Below are positions 32,732 through 40,642 of a DNA stretch of 64,000 nucleotides, piece by piece. The translations under genes were made by a program, and so were the position numbers. Origin of the DNA: Flammeovirgaceae bacterium UBA5585 (GTDB lineage Bacteria; Bacteroidota; Bacteroidia; Cytophagales; Cyclobacteriaceae); the NCBI GenBank assembly GCA_002425185.1, contig DILT01000006.1, positions 1-64,000 of the forward strand. Reading direction: 5' to 3'. The notes beneath the pieces are model-generated. The model was not told where the DNA came from. It did not search any database and saw nothing but the letters and a program-made list of their open reading frames with translations. Every line of letters starts with the position of its first letter. Within the stretch, counting starts at the first letter, position 1.

Positions 32732-35379
32732 TGTACCAATTCAACAAAACCTTCCCAACGTAATTTTTTATTGCCGCTTATTACATCAATAATATAGAAG
32801 TAAGTGCCCGTAGGAACCAGCGTATTGCTTTTGTTCTGCCCGGCCCATACAACCGAATCATTATTATAACCAGTAGCCTGGTAAATCACGCTTCCCCACC
32901 GGTCGAACACCGTTACTGAATTGGAGGATGAGTATTGGATATTCTTTATCACCCAGGTATCATTGGCGTTATCACCATTCGGTGTAATTACTTTGGGGAT
33001 CTCTATCTCAAATGAGCCAGGTTCTACCGTAATCGTAAAGGAACATTGCGCTGAATTGCCCAATCCATCGGAAGCTGTATAGACCACTTCCGTGGTGCCA
33101 ATACCAAAGCTACTTCCCGGCTCATGCGATCGTTCAACTGTAAGGGTACCACACGCAACAGTAAACACAGGCTCATCCCAGGTTATAACAGCTTCGCCAT
33201 TTATTTCTGCGGTGGCATTTATACTTTCAGGGCAACCTGTTAGCTGGGGTGGCTGATTGTAGGTTACTACAACGTTAAACTGACATGTGGTTTCATTACC
33301 CCGGGCATCGCGGGCCGTATAGGTCACTACTGTTGTTCCAATCTGAAACTCCGTACCAGGATTTCGATTACTGGTGAAACTTGTAACGCCACAATTATCT
33401 GAAGCGGTGGGCGGAGTCCAGTTTACAATGGCTAAACAATTAGTGCCGGCCGGTACTGTTATGGATGACGGACAGTTGGCAATTACTGGAGGGGTTACAT
33501 CCTGAACCACAACTGTAAACTGACATACGGTTTCGTTTCCACGTGCATCGCGGGCAGTGTAAGTAACCGAGGTTGTTCCGATTGGGAATTCGCTACCCGG
33601 ATTTCGGTTGCTAGTAAAACTTGTGACACCACAATTATCAGAAGCAGTGGGTGGTATCCAGTTTACAATTGCAGAACAATTAGCGCCAGCCGATACGGTA
33701 ATGACTGAAGGACAATTTGCAATTATTGGAGGGGTTACATCCTCTACCACAACTGCAAACTGACATGCTGTTTCATTTCCACGGGCATCGCGGGCGGTAT
33801 AAGTAACTATAGTTGTTCCGATTGGGAATCCACTACCTGGATTTCGGTTACTGGTAAAAGTCGTTACTCCACAATTGTCAGAAGCAGTAGGTGGTGTCCA
33901 GTTCACAGTGGCAGAGCAGTTTGCACCAGCCGGTACCGTAATGGCTGAAGGACAGTTAGAAATTACAGGAGGGGTTACATCCTCTACCACTACATTAAAC
34001 TGGCAAACAGTTTCATTGCCGCGGGCATCGCGGGCGGTATAAGTAACTACAGTTGTCCCAATCTGAAATTCGGTGCCGGGATTTCGGTTACTGGTAAAAC
34101 TTGTCACCCCGCAATTGTCGGAAGCCGTGGGCGGGGTCCAGTTTACAACTGCTAAACAGTTAGCACCGGCCGGCACTGTAATGGATGCCGGACAGTTGGC
34201 AATTACGGGGGCAGTATTATCCTCTATGGTTACCGTAAACACACAGGTAGTGGAGTTATTATTGATATCTACAGCGGTGTAGGTAACGGTTGTAATTCCT
34301 GATGAAAATATAGCGCCCGGTAAAGCCGTACTGGTAAAACTGGCCACACCACAGTTATCGGAAGCAGACGGGGGCGTCCACGATACCGAACGGGAACAAC
34401 CCGAGACAAGCGGCAGGGTTATATTGGAAGGACAATTGGTTATTACCGGTGCTGTATTATCCACTACCGTTACGGTAAAGGTACGGTTGGTAACATTGTT
34501 AGAGCCATCCCGTGCGGTATACGTAACAACTGTTGAACCCACATTAAATTCTTGTCCGGGGAAATGACTGCTCACCAAACTTGAAACACTGCAATTATCG
34601 GTGGCGGTTGGAGGTGTCCATGTAGCAATAGCTTTGCAATCAGCATTTGCAGAATAGGTTAGGTTGTTCAATGTCCCATTGATTACCGGTGGAATATTGT
34701 CGGTTATGGTTACCGTAAAAACACAGGTAGCGGAATTATTATAGATGTCTAATGCGGTATAGGTTACCGTACTTGTTCCCAGCGGGAACGTGCTGCCTGG
34801 AAACACAATGATATTACCTGGTAACGTACTGGTAAAACTGGCCACGCCACAGTTATCGGAAACAGATGGTGGTGTCCAGCTTACGGATCGCGAGCAACCC
34901 GAAACCAATGGCAGGGTTATGTTGGAAGGGCAATTGGTTATTACTGGCGCAATCTGATCGGTTGTGCCCGGGGCGCAGCAAAGCGCCCCCCCATTTACAC
35001 TGGTCCCGCTTGTAACCGTAAACAAACCATAAACACTATTTACAAAGGTTCCACCGGAACAGGCCGATTGAATGGTTGTGTGCAGAAAACCACTGATAAA
35101 AATTGAGATGGTTGTCCCGACAAACTTTTCGTTGGGAATTGTGCCCGCAAAAGAGAACACTTGGCCGGCCAATACAAAGTCATTGAAAACTTCTCCACCG
35201 CCATCCGTAACCCGTATGGTGGCCCCGGTTGCCCCAGTGTACCGAAGCGATAAGCTCTTTAGCCCGCCAACGCATGCCCCGCAACTGGCCACCGGGGGGC
35301 AATCGCAATTTTGCCCAAATGAGTAACCATACGCCAAGGCAAAAAGTAAAACGAGCACACAGTGAACCCTGACTTTCAT
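32728..35379 (-). CDS. HYR-repeat adhesin with type B T9SS sorting domain
   Basis: A surface protein of 883 residues from the ATG at 35379, which opens a good signal peptide (MKVRVHCVLVLLFALAYG); an ATG at 35427 would add 16 residues. A cysteine-rich N-terminal domain precedes eight HYR (immunoglobulin-like) repeats of about 80 residues, each with a TPP...DNC motif and V-T-Y-T-A-x-D. Repeats 4-7 are nearly identical. The end is the gliding-motility type C-terminal domain (VITPNGDNANDTW, FDRWGSVIY, WEGFV), which marks type B T9SS export. It probably serves adhesion or surface movement. It is first in the operon with PorP/SprF. Confidence 0.9.
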   Translation of the reverse strand: MKVRVHCVLVLLFALAYGYSFGQNCDCPPVASCGACVGGLKSLSLRYTGATGATIRVTDGGGEVFNDFVLAGQVFSFAGTIPNEKFVGTTISIFISGFLHTTIQSACSGGTFVNSVYGLFTVTSGTSVNGGALCCAPGTTDQIAPVITNCPSNITLPLVSGCSRSVSWTPPSVSDNCGVASFTSTLPGNIIVFPGSTFPLGTSTVTYTALDIYNNSATCVFTVTITDNIPPVINGTLNNLTYSANADCKAIATWTPPTATDNCSVSSLVSSHFPGQEFNVGSTVVTYTARDGSNNVTNRTFTVTVVDNTAPVITNCPSNITLPLVSGCSRSVSWTPPSASDNCGVASFTSTALPGAIFSSGITTVTYTAVDINNNSTTCVFTVTIEDNTAPVIANCPASITVPAGANCLAVVNWTPPTASDNCGVTSFTSNRNPGTEFQIGTTVVTYTARDARGNETVCQFNVVVEDVTPPVISNCPSAITVPAGANCSATVNWTPPTASDNCGVTTFTSNRNPGSGFPIGTTIVTYTARDARGNETACQFAVVVEDVTPPIIANCPSVITVSAGANCSAIVNWIPPTASDNCGVTSFTSNRNPGSEFPIGTTSVTYTARDARGNETVCQFTVVVQDVTPPVIANCPSSITVPAGTNCLAIVNWTPPTASDNCGVTSFTSNRNPGTEFQIGTTVVTYTARDARGNETTCQFNVVVTYNQPPQLTGCPESINATAEINGEAVITWDEPVFTVACGTLTVERSHEPGSSFGIGTTEVVYTASDGLGNSAQCSFTITVEPGSFEIEIPKVITPNGDNANDTWVIKNIQYSSSNSVTVFDRWGSVIYQATGYNNDSVVWAGQNKSNTLVPTGTYFYIIDVISGNKKLRWEGFVELVQ
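33265..34224 (-). repeat. Four tandem 240-bp HYR-coding repeats
   Basis: Exactly four 240-base units encode HYR repeats 4-7. The block GGGCATCGCGGGC or a one-base variant recurs every 240 bases (about 33303, 33543, 33783, 34023). The outer units (4 and 7) share the TEFQIG variant and the inner two share FPIG, which suggests unequal exchange or conversion among units. Confidence 0.9.
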
Positions 35380-35479
35380 TACCGTAAAGGATAGGTAAAT
35401 CTTAATTCGTTTAAAAAATCCATTCATTCACCTTAACCCAGCGGAAAAAATAACTTGAGAGGCGCCAGCATTAAGACTT

Positions 35480-35501
35480 ATGCTTTTTTTAAAAAAAGCA
35501 T
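35480..35501. promoter_or_regulatory. Perfect 22-bp palindrome upstream of the adhesin operon
   Basis: ATGCTTTTTTT followed by AAAAAAAGCAT, with no spacer. It lies 53-101 bases upstream of the possible adhesin starts in an otherwise unremarkable 248-base gap. It could be an operator, or a terminator-like hairpin without a following T run. No perfect TAnnTTTG box is seen for the adhesin operon. Confidence 0.4.
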
Positions 35502-35642
35502 TTAGCGTGAAAGTTCACAAATTTCGGGGTAAAAGAAAAGGAATATCCGAATTACAGGTATTACGAATTAGGCTGTTGAGGGCAGAATCTCTTAAAAAGC
35601 CCTTATGTAACCAAAATCACGCATAGTTATTTTGAACATTTA

Positions 35643-35650
35643 TAGCTTTG
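35643..35650 (+). promoter_or_regulatory. -7 box for the DUF6132/heme/rhodanese-side cluster
   Basis: TAGCTTTG is an exact TAnnTTTG 25 bases before the ATG at 35676. No -33 TTTG is present; CAAAAT-N11-ATTTTG (35612-35634) is a weak inverted repeat in the activator region. Confidence 0.45.
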
Positions 35651-35675
35651 AGATTAATTAAACGTTATCCTTCCA

Positions 35676-35894
35676 ATGAAAACAGTTATCCTGAAATGGT
35701 CAATCGGAATCGCCCTTGGGGCCGCAGCCGGCTTTTTATACTGGTACTACATCGGTTGTACCAGCGGAAGCTGTGCCATAACTTCTTCGGCTGTTAACAG
35801 CACCTTATATGGCGGGCTTATGGGTGGATTATTATTAAATACGTTCGAATCTAAAAAACAATCCAATGAAACCGGAAAAGCATCTGATCAGTAA
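35676..35894 (+). CDS. DUF6132-like small membrane protein
   Basis: A 72-residue protein with a hydrophobic helix (about 5-25), the motif GCTSGSCAITSS (27-38) and a second glycine-rich helix (GGLMGGLLLN). The Cys pair in GCxSGxC is typical of DUF6132 proteins, which often lie beside rhodanese or sulfur genes. It may bind a metal or shuttle sulfur; this is inference. It is first in a run of three overlapping genes behind a good -7 box. Confidence 0.75.
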   Translation: MKTVILKWSIGIALGAAAGFLYWYYIGCTSGSCAITSSAVNSTLYGGLMGGLLLNTFESKKQSNETGKASDQ

Positions 35895-36072
35895 AAAATA
35901 CCCGGTTTACGAAGCCATTGGCAATTACATTCAAAGCAAAGAAAGTGTAGTGGGTATTGATGCGCGCCACACACACATCATTATTATCAATAAACTGCTT
36001 GAACTGGAAAAGAAAATCAACGCTATTGAAAAGAAGCTGACGAAATCAAAAAAATCAAAAGTCAGGAAATGA
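35866..36072 (+). CDS. Hypothetical 68-residue protein
   Basis: A small, lysine-rich protein (ends SKKSKVRK) with a helical middle part LLELEKKINAIEKKL that may form a coiled coil. It overlaps the DUF6132 gene by 29 bases and the heme protein gene by 4 bases (ATGA). Such tight coupling on both sides supports it being real. No known domain is recognised. Confidence 0.55.
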   Translation: MKPEKHLISKKYPVYEAIGNYIQSKESVVGIDARHTHIIIINKLLELEKKINAIEKKLTKSKKSKVRK

Positions 36073-36647
36073 AAACCACTTTCTTTTATGGTGTGTTGTT
36101 TTCATTCTTTGCCCTGTTATCCTGTAATCAAACCCGGCAAGAAAAAAGTACCATAAGTTTACTGCCAGATTCGATCTACCTGAAAAGGGGCGATCAACTT
36201 GTTGCAGTAACATTCGATACGCTTCGCAATTCATTGTTAGCCGCCATTCGTCAACAAGGGTTTGCCGATGCTGCGAAGTTCTGCAACGAAAGGGCTTATC
36301 CACTAACCGCAAGCTATGCCACTAACGGTATTATCCTAAAACGAACTTCGGCACGATACCGGAATCCGGCAAACCAACCGGATAGCCTGGAGCAAACTGT
36401 TCTTGAAGCCTTTCAAACTGAAGGCTCACACACTAAACTAATCCACACACCCGGTAAAGTACACTACATAAAACCTATTGTTACTCAGGCCATGTGCCTG
36501 AATTGCCATGGCTCACCCAACACAGACATCAAGCCGGAAACCCAGGCCGCCCTTCAAAAAACTTATCCGCAGGATAAAGCCACCGGTTATGCCGAAGGCG
36601 AATTGCGCGGTATCTGGCACATCATCTTCCCGGCAAATCCTAACTAA
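36069..36647 (+). CDS. DUF3365-type c-heme lipoprotein
   Basis: A 192-residue exported protein. The signal peptide ends in a lipobox-like LLSC (Cys18). One c-type heme site CLNCH lies around residue 142, in a segment TQAMCLNCHGSP typical of the DUF3365 (Tll0287-like) family, which are monoheme proteins with a PAS-like fold. The C-terminal GELRGIWHIIFP also fits. It may sense redox state or small ligands in the periplasm. It is translationally coupled to the 68-residue gene. Confidence 0.82.
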   Translation: MKTTFFYGVLFSFFALLSCNQTRQEKSTISLLPDSIYLKRGDQLVAVTFDTLRNSLLAAIRQQGFADAAKFCNERAYPLTASYATNGIILKRTSARYRNPANQPDSLEQTVLEAFQTEGSHTKLIHTPGKVHYIKPIVTQAMCLNCHGSPNTDIKPETQAALQKTYPQDKATGYAEGELRGIWHIIFPANPN

Positions 36648-36673
36648 AAAGGCAGGCTCATTTTTTGACTTAC

Positions 36674-36717
36674 GTGACAAAAGTCACCGATCAGAAAGGG
36701 AACTCTGTTGATCTTTG
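36674..36717 (+). promoter_or_regulatory. CRP-like site and -7 box upstream of the rhodanese gene
   Basis: GTGACAAAAGTCAC (36674-36687) matches the CRP core GTGA-N6-TCAC. The near-consensus box GATCTTTG (36710-36717) gives a start near 36723, which centres the site at about -43, a class II activator position. A Crp/Fnr regulator gene lies at 25048-25629. Binding is inferred. Confidence 0.5.
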
Positions 36718-36767
36718 CATCATGTTTAACCCGAAAAAAATTGTAACAATAAATTTAGAATAAATAT

Positions 36768-37094
36768 ATGTTTGGATTATTTGGATTAGGGACCAAAAAC
36801 TACGAAGAACTTCGCGGTGCGGAGTTTAAAGCAAAATACAAGACCACGCCAGGCGCGGTGCTGATTGATGTGCGCACGCAGGGTGAATTCCGTTCAGGGA
36901 GTATTCCCGGGGCACGGAATATCGATATTATGTCGGCAAATTTTGCTCAACAAATTTCAACACTTGATAAGAATAAAGAATACTTCCTGTTTTGCCGCAG
37001 CGGCAATCGCAGCGGACAGGCCTGTAACATGATGGCCAAGCAGGGGTTTAAAGTACATAACCTGGCGGGTGGCGTTAGCGACTGGCCAGTATAA
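36768..37094 (+). CDS. Rhodanese-like domain protein
   Basis: A 108-residue single rhodanese domain. The active loop is CRSGNRSG with the nucleophilic Cys carrying persulfide sulfur; LIDVRTQGEFRSGSIPGARNID is the conserved CH2A segment. It is cytoplasmic and transfers sulfane sulfur or detoxifies sulfur species. Its short 5' region carries a CRP-like site, so it is probably regulated apart from the preceding DUF6132/heme genes, although it may belong to the same redox function. Confidence 0.9.
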   Translation: MFGLFGLGTKNYEELRGAEFKAKYKTTPGAVLIDVRTQGEFRSGSIPGARNIDIMSANFAQQISTLDKNKEYFLFCRSGNRSGQACNMMAKQGFKVHNLAGGVSDWPV

Positions 37095-37117
37095 TGTGTG
37101 GGGTTTGGTTTGAGTGA

Positions 37118-37148
37118 AAGCCGCCACCGGAAACGGGGCGGCTTTTTT
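37118..37148 (+). terminator. Rho-independent terminator after the rhodanese gene
   Basis: Stem AAGCCGCC/GGCGGCTT (37118-37125, 37137-37144) and six T. It lies 23 bases after the stop and just before the end of the convergent broken gene. Confidence 0.82.
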
Positions 37149-37149
37149 A

Positions 37150-37739
37150 TCATCCTTGCTCGTCCAGTTCTTCAGCTTCTATCCGTCTTACAGGGTATTT
37201 TGTTATGTCAACTTCTACTCCTTTGTAATCATAATAAATCGCGAATCGCTTTCCTTTTTTGTCCATTAATACAAATCTATTTGTATATACGCCTGGATGT
37301 TCTTGATTTTGATTACCCGGCACAAAATAGAAGGCCTCAAAACTTATAAGGGTATTTTCCTTAAGCACCTTATCTAATTTCGCCTTGAAAGTACCTTCAT
37401 ATACCTCACCCAGGTAGTCTTGTAAAAAATCATTTACTCCCCTTCCATTTCCGCGATACTGCGAAAACGAAGTAAGCCAACCCGTGTTGGTGTAACGGTA
37501 ACGATTTTGAATTATTTTTCCCGTAGACGGATCCAACAACTTAAATACAGCCACATAACGAGACGACTCATTAACTGAAAATTTTATCCACTCTTCAACC
37601 GGATAGCCAAGCGCATCATTGAAGGCTTGTTTCACCCCTTCAGGAACTTCACTTTCTTTTATTGGATGGCTTTAGTTTGAGCGTCTGATCCGGTCGACAG
37701 GGTGAACAGGACTAGTAATAACAGTAGTTTCTTTTTCAT
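37150..37739 (-). pseudogene. Frameshifted secreted PepSY-like protein gene
   Basis: The ATG at 37739 opens a signal peptide (MKKKLLLLLVLFTLSTGSDA) that runs into a stop at 37659-37661 after QTKAIQ. In a neighbouring frame from about 37661 the reading continues IKESEVPEGVKQAFNDALG and stays open to the stop at 37150. The total is 590 bases, one base short of a whole number of codons. VPEGVKQAF is typical of Bacteroidota PepSY-like secreted proteins, directly after a signal peptide. So this is one gene with a single-base deletion near 37662, or a sequencing error at CCAATAAAAG. It lies 70 bases after addB. Confidence 0.75.
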
Positions 37740-37809
37740 GATCTTATTTACTTTTGAAAACACGTTAGTATGGAAATTACGCAATCGCTGAGTATTGTAC
37801 AACCGGCTT

Positions 37810-40620
37810 TTACCGGTAACAAATCCGCTTGTACGGGCAATACTCACAGTTCTTGATTTCGCTTGTTTGATCAAATACCGTTTCGGGGTTAAAGAGCTCT
37901 TCCAGTAATTCCTTCAGTCTGACTTCAAACTCGGGCAATACGGTATGCACATCATTTAATACCTGTTTGCCCATCTTCAACCCAAATTCCATATCCTCAT
38001 CAAACAGGTTTTTTCCATTTAACAGCCCGGGAATAACGCTAAGGTCAGTTGTGCTTTTTGCTTTTGTATACAACCATGCATATATCAATGTTTGAAATGC
38101 AGCCTTGTTGCGTTTTCCGTCACGCGTGTATAACGAAGCAATCGAATCAAACTCCAGTTTATCGCGGCCGGTTTTGTAATCGACTATACGCAACAAACTG
38201 TCCTTACGGTCAACGCGGTCAATTTTACCACCCAACAGTACACTGCCAACTGGGGCGTTGATGGAAAACGCGTATTCCATATTTTGCTCCACACCTTCCA
38301 ATGTAAAAGGGGTATGCTTTTTATCGTGCTTCAGTATTTTCCCAATGAAGCTCTTCACCACCTCACTCACCAATATCAATTGTCCTTCGTATACAACAGG
38401 TTCATTTGGATCGAGGTTATAGGTTTTAATCACTTCCTGGTCAAGAAGTGCTTGAATAAGGTTCTCGCGCTTCTCCAAATCTTTCGCTTCAATAATGGAT
38501 GATCTTTTCTGTTCTACCACCTTATTATAGAAAGCCTCCATTACATTATGGACAAAATTCCCCAAAACACGTGCGTCCATATCTTCTTCAATCTCATCAG
38601 CCTCTCTGATCTTTGCAACATGACGAAAATAGAACCTGAGCCGGCATTCGATGTAAGTATTCAGCGCTGACGGTGATAGACCATTGAATTTGCGATGCTC
38701 GCTTTGTTCATTCAATTTAGCCAATGCCACCAGAACAACTTTATCCTTTTGGATAACTATCGGCTTTACCTCATTTATTCCAATGGCATTGTGCAATGCA
38801 TGGTGATCAAATTTCTTTCCGCTTTCAAACATCAGTTGTTGCAGGTAGCGGCTCATTTCACCTTGCCCTAAAATGTCGGTTTCGGTGTTGTAAAAGAGGA
38901 AGACATTTTCTGCCCGTTGAATAATACGGTAAAACAGGTAGGCATACATTGCATCCTGGTGTTGCAATGTGGGTAAGCTATACGCTCTTCGGATATTGTA
39001 TGGAATGTACGACCCTTTGCCTCCACCCGAAGGCAACGATCCTTCGTTGAGTGAAAGGATATACACATTTTTAAAATCGAGGTTACGGGTTTCCAGCATA
39101 CCCATAACCTGTAAGCCTTGCAGCGGTTCACCACTGAATGGTATGCGCACGGTGCGCACATACTGCCGGAAAAACCGAAGGAACGATCGCAAGTCGGAAT
39201 ATTGATCGCCCAATACTTCTTCCATGCGGTTCAGGCATTTCAGCATCTGAAAGATGTACTCCTTATCAAAGGTATATAGGTTACTTCGTGCACCCAGCAC
39301 ATTTAAACAGGTTTTCAGGTAGCGTGTAATGTTCGTTACATCAGCCGGAACAAACATCGCGCGATGTAACTCTGTTTCACTGGCCAGGAAATTTTTCGGC
39401 ACGGATACCCAATTGTGCTTAAGCATTTCCTTTTGTTTGCTTTGGGAGGATTTAGGATCTGCAGATACCGTGTACGGATGGTTAAGCAATGATAACACCG
39501 GACGGTGATGGAAGTATTCTTCCCTACGGCTGATCTGCAATTCAATCAGCAATTCCACGAAATTGAATATGGGTGTTGAACTGAGTGAGAAACCCATCGT
39601 AACATTTAACTTTTCCACACTGTCGGAAACGCTGTGTAACGTGGGCAGCAATAATTTTTCATCAGGTAATACGATGAGTGTATCTTCCGGAAGCGCACCA
39701 GCACCAATATTTTCTTTAAGAACCTGCCCCATTAGCTTAGCCTGTCCTACCGGTTGTGCCGCACCATAGAGTTTGATATTTTTTTTGTTTCGAAAGTTAG
39801 CGGGTACCTGTGGTTCAAAAGTTTTTCCTAAAATATTATGCTCCTGGTATTCCCTGAAAAAATCCCCTGCTTCCTGTGCTGCGCTGTTCAGGTAATATTC
39901 GTCCACATCCCAGCAGACAGTAGCATTACCTTCCACCGCGTGTGCCATGATCACTTCTTCTGCTTTGGTGAGCGCATTGAAGCCGACAAAAACCTCATTA
40001 CCCTTACGAATTGTGTTGCCACCTAAAATTTTCTCAGCCACCTGGCGGTGGACCATACCTTCATAAGCCAAGCCTTCCTTTTCTAATTGTGAACGAAAGT
40101 TGGTATACACATCAAAAAGATGATTCCATACATCCAGAAATTTCTTTCTTTTATCGTTTTGATGTTCATCAAAATTACCCCAGAAATCGAGCAGGAATTT
40201 TTTTTGCTCCTCAGTCAGGTAATCGAAGCTGGTATCCAGCTCTTTCTGATGGCTGAGGTCACGAAAAAGCATTTCACCATTTACCAGGTATTTATCAATC
40301 TCCTCAAAATCGCGTAGCAGCATTTCGCCCCAATAATAAAAGCGATCAAACGACTCGTTACTATTTACGGTTTCTGTGTAGGCATTATACAACCGGTGAA
40401 CTAATTCGAGTTTATCCGGCACCTGCAACCCTGAAAAGTTTTTGATGTACTCTTCAATGGTGAGCATGGCTGGTGCGAATGCAGGCTTGTGCAGAAGCGT
40501 TCCGAGATGTTTTCGAAAAAAAAGTATTGCCCTGCGGTTTGGAAACACGAGGGTCACCTCCTCCAGGCGGGGATGTTTAGCAAGTATCTTTTGTGCGGTT
40601 TCAAGGAGAAATGGTGTCAT
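37810..40620 (-). CDS. addB: AddB-like nuclease/helicase-like subunit, PD-(D/E)XK family
   Basis: A 936-residue partner of AddA. The N-terminal half is an inactivated helicase-like region (LVFPNRRAILFFRKHL). The C-terminal nuclease domain has VDYKTG and an iron-sulfur site of AddB type: C659 (YIECRLRF) plus C925, C928 and C934 (CEYCPYKRIC). Together with AddA it resects double-strand breaks for recombination and responds to Chi-like sequences. It lies 22 bases after addA on the same transcript. The symbol is assigned by domain layout and context; overall identity to Bacillus AddB is likely low. Confidence 0.85.
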   Translation of the reverse strand: MTPFLLETAQKILAKHPRLEEVTLVFPNRRAILFFRKHLGTLLHKPAFAPAMLTIEEYIKNFSGLQVPDKLELVHRLYNAYTETVNSNESFDRFYYWGEMLLRDFEEIDKYLVNGEMLFRDLSHQKELDTSFDYLTEEQKKFLLDFWGNFDEHQNDKRKKFLDVWNHLFDVYTNFRSQLEKEGLAYEGMVHRQVAEKILGGNTIRKGNEVFVGFNALTKAEEVIMAHAVEGNATVCWDVDEYYLNSAAQEAGDFFREYQEHNILGKTFEPQVPANFRNKKNIKLYGAAQPVGQAKLMGQVLKENIGAGALPEDTLIVLPDEKLLLPTLHSVSDSVEKLNVTMGFSLSSTPIFNFVELLIELQISRREEYFHHRPVLSLLNHPYTVSADPKSSQSKQKEMLKHNWVSVPKNFLASETELHRAMFVPADVTNITRYLKTCLNVLGARSNLYTFDKEYIFQMLKCLNRMEEVLGDQYSDLRSFLRFFRQYVRTVRIPFSGEPLQGLQVMGMLETRNLDFKNVYILSLNEGSLPSGGGKGSYIPYNIRRAYSLPTLQHQDAMYAYLFYRIIQRAENVFLFYNTETDILGQGEMSRYLQQLMFESGKKFDHHALHNAIGINEVKPIVIQKDKVVLVALAKLNEQSEHRKFNGLSPSALNTYIECRLRFYFRHVAKIREADEIEEDMDARVLGNFVHNVMEAFYNKVVEQKRSSIIEAKDLEKRENLIQALLDQEVIKTYNLDPNEPVVYEGQLILVSEVVKSFIGKILKHDKKHTPFTLEGVEQNMEYAFSINAPVGSVLLGGKIDRVDRKDSLLRIVDYKTGRDKLEFDSIASLYTRDGKRNKAAFQTLIYAWLYTKAKSTTDLSVIPGLLNGKNLFDEDMEFGLKMGKQVLNDVHTVLPEFEVRLKELLEELFNPETVFDQTSEIKNCEYCPYKRICYR

Positions 40621-40642
40621 ATATTATCTTTTTTAGTGGGGA

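Noticed and set aside
33265..34224. Regularly spaced repeats as a possible CRISPR array
   Set aside because: The 240-bp units are coding HYR repeats with no spacers.
37659..37874. 71-residue minus-strand frame as an independent gene
   Set aside because: Its second half is the signal peptide of the frameshifted PepSY-like gene starting at 37739; the first half is noise.
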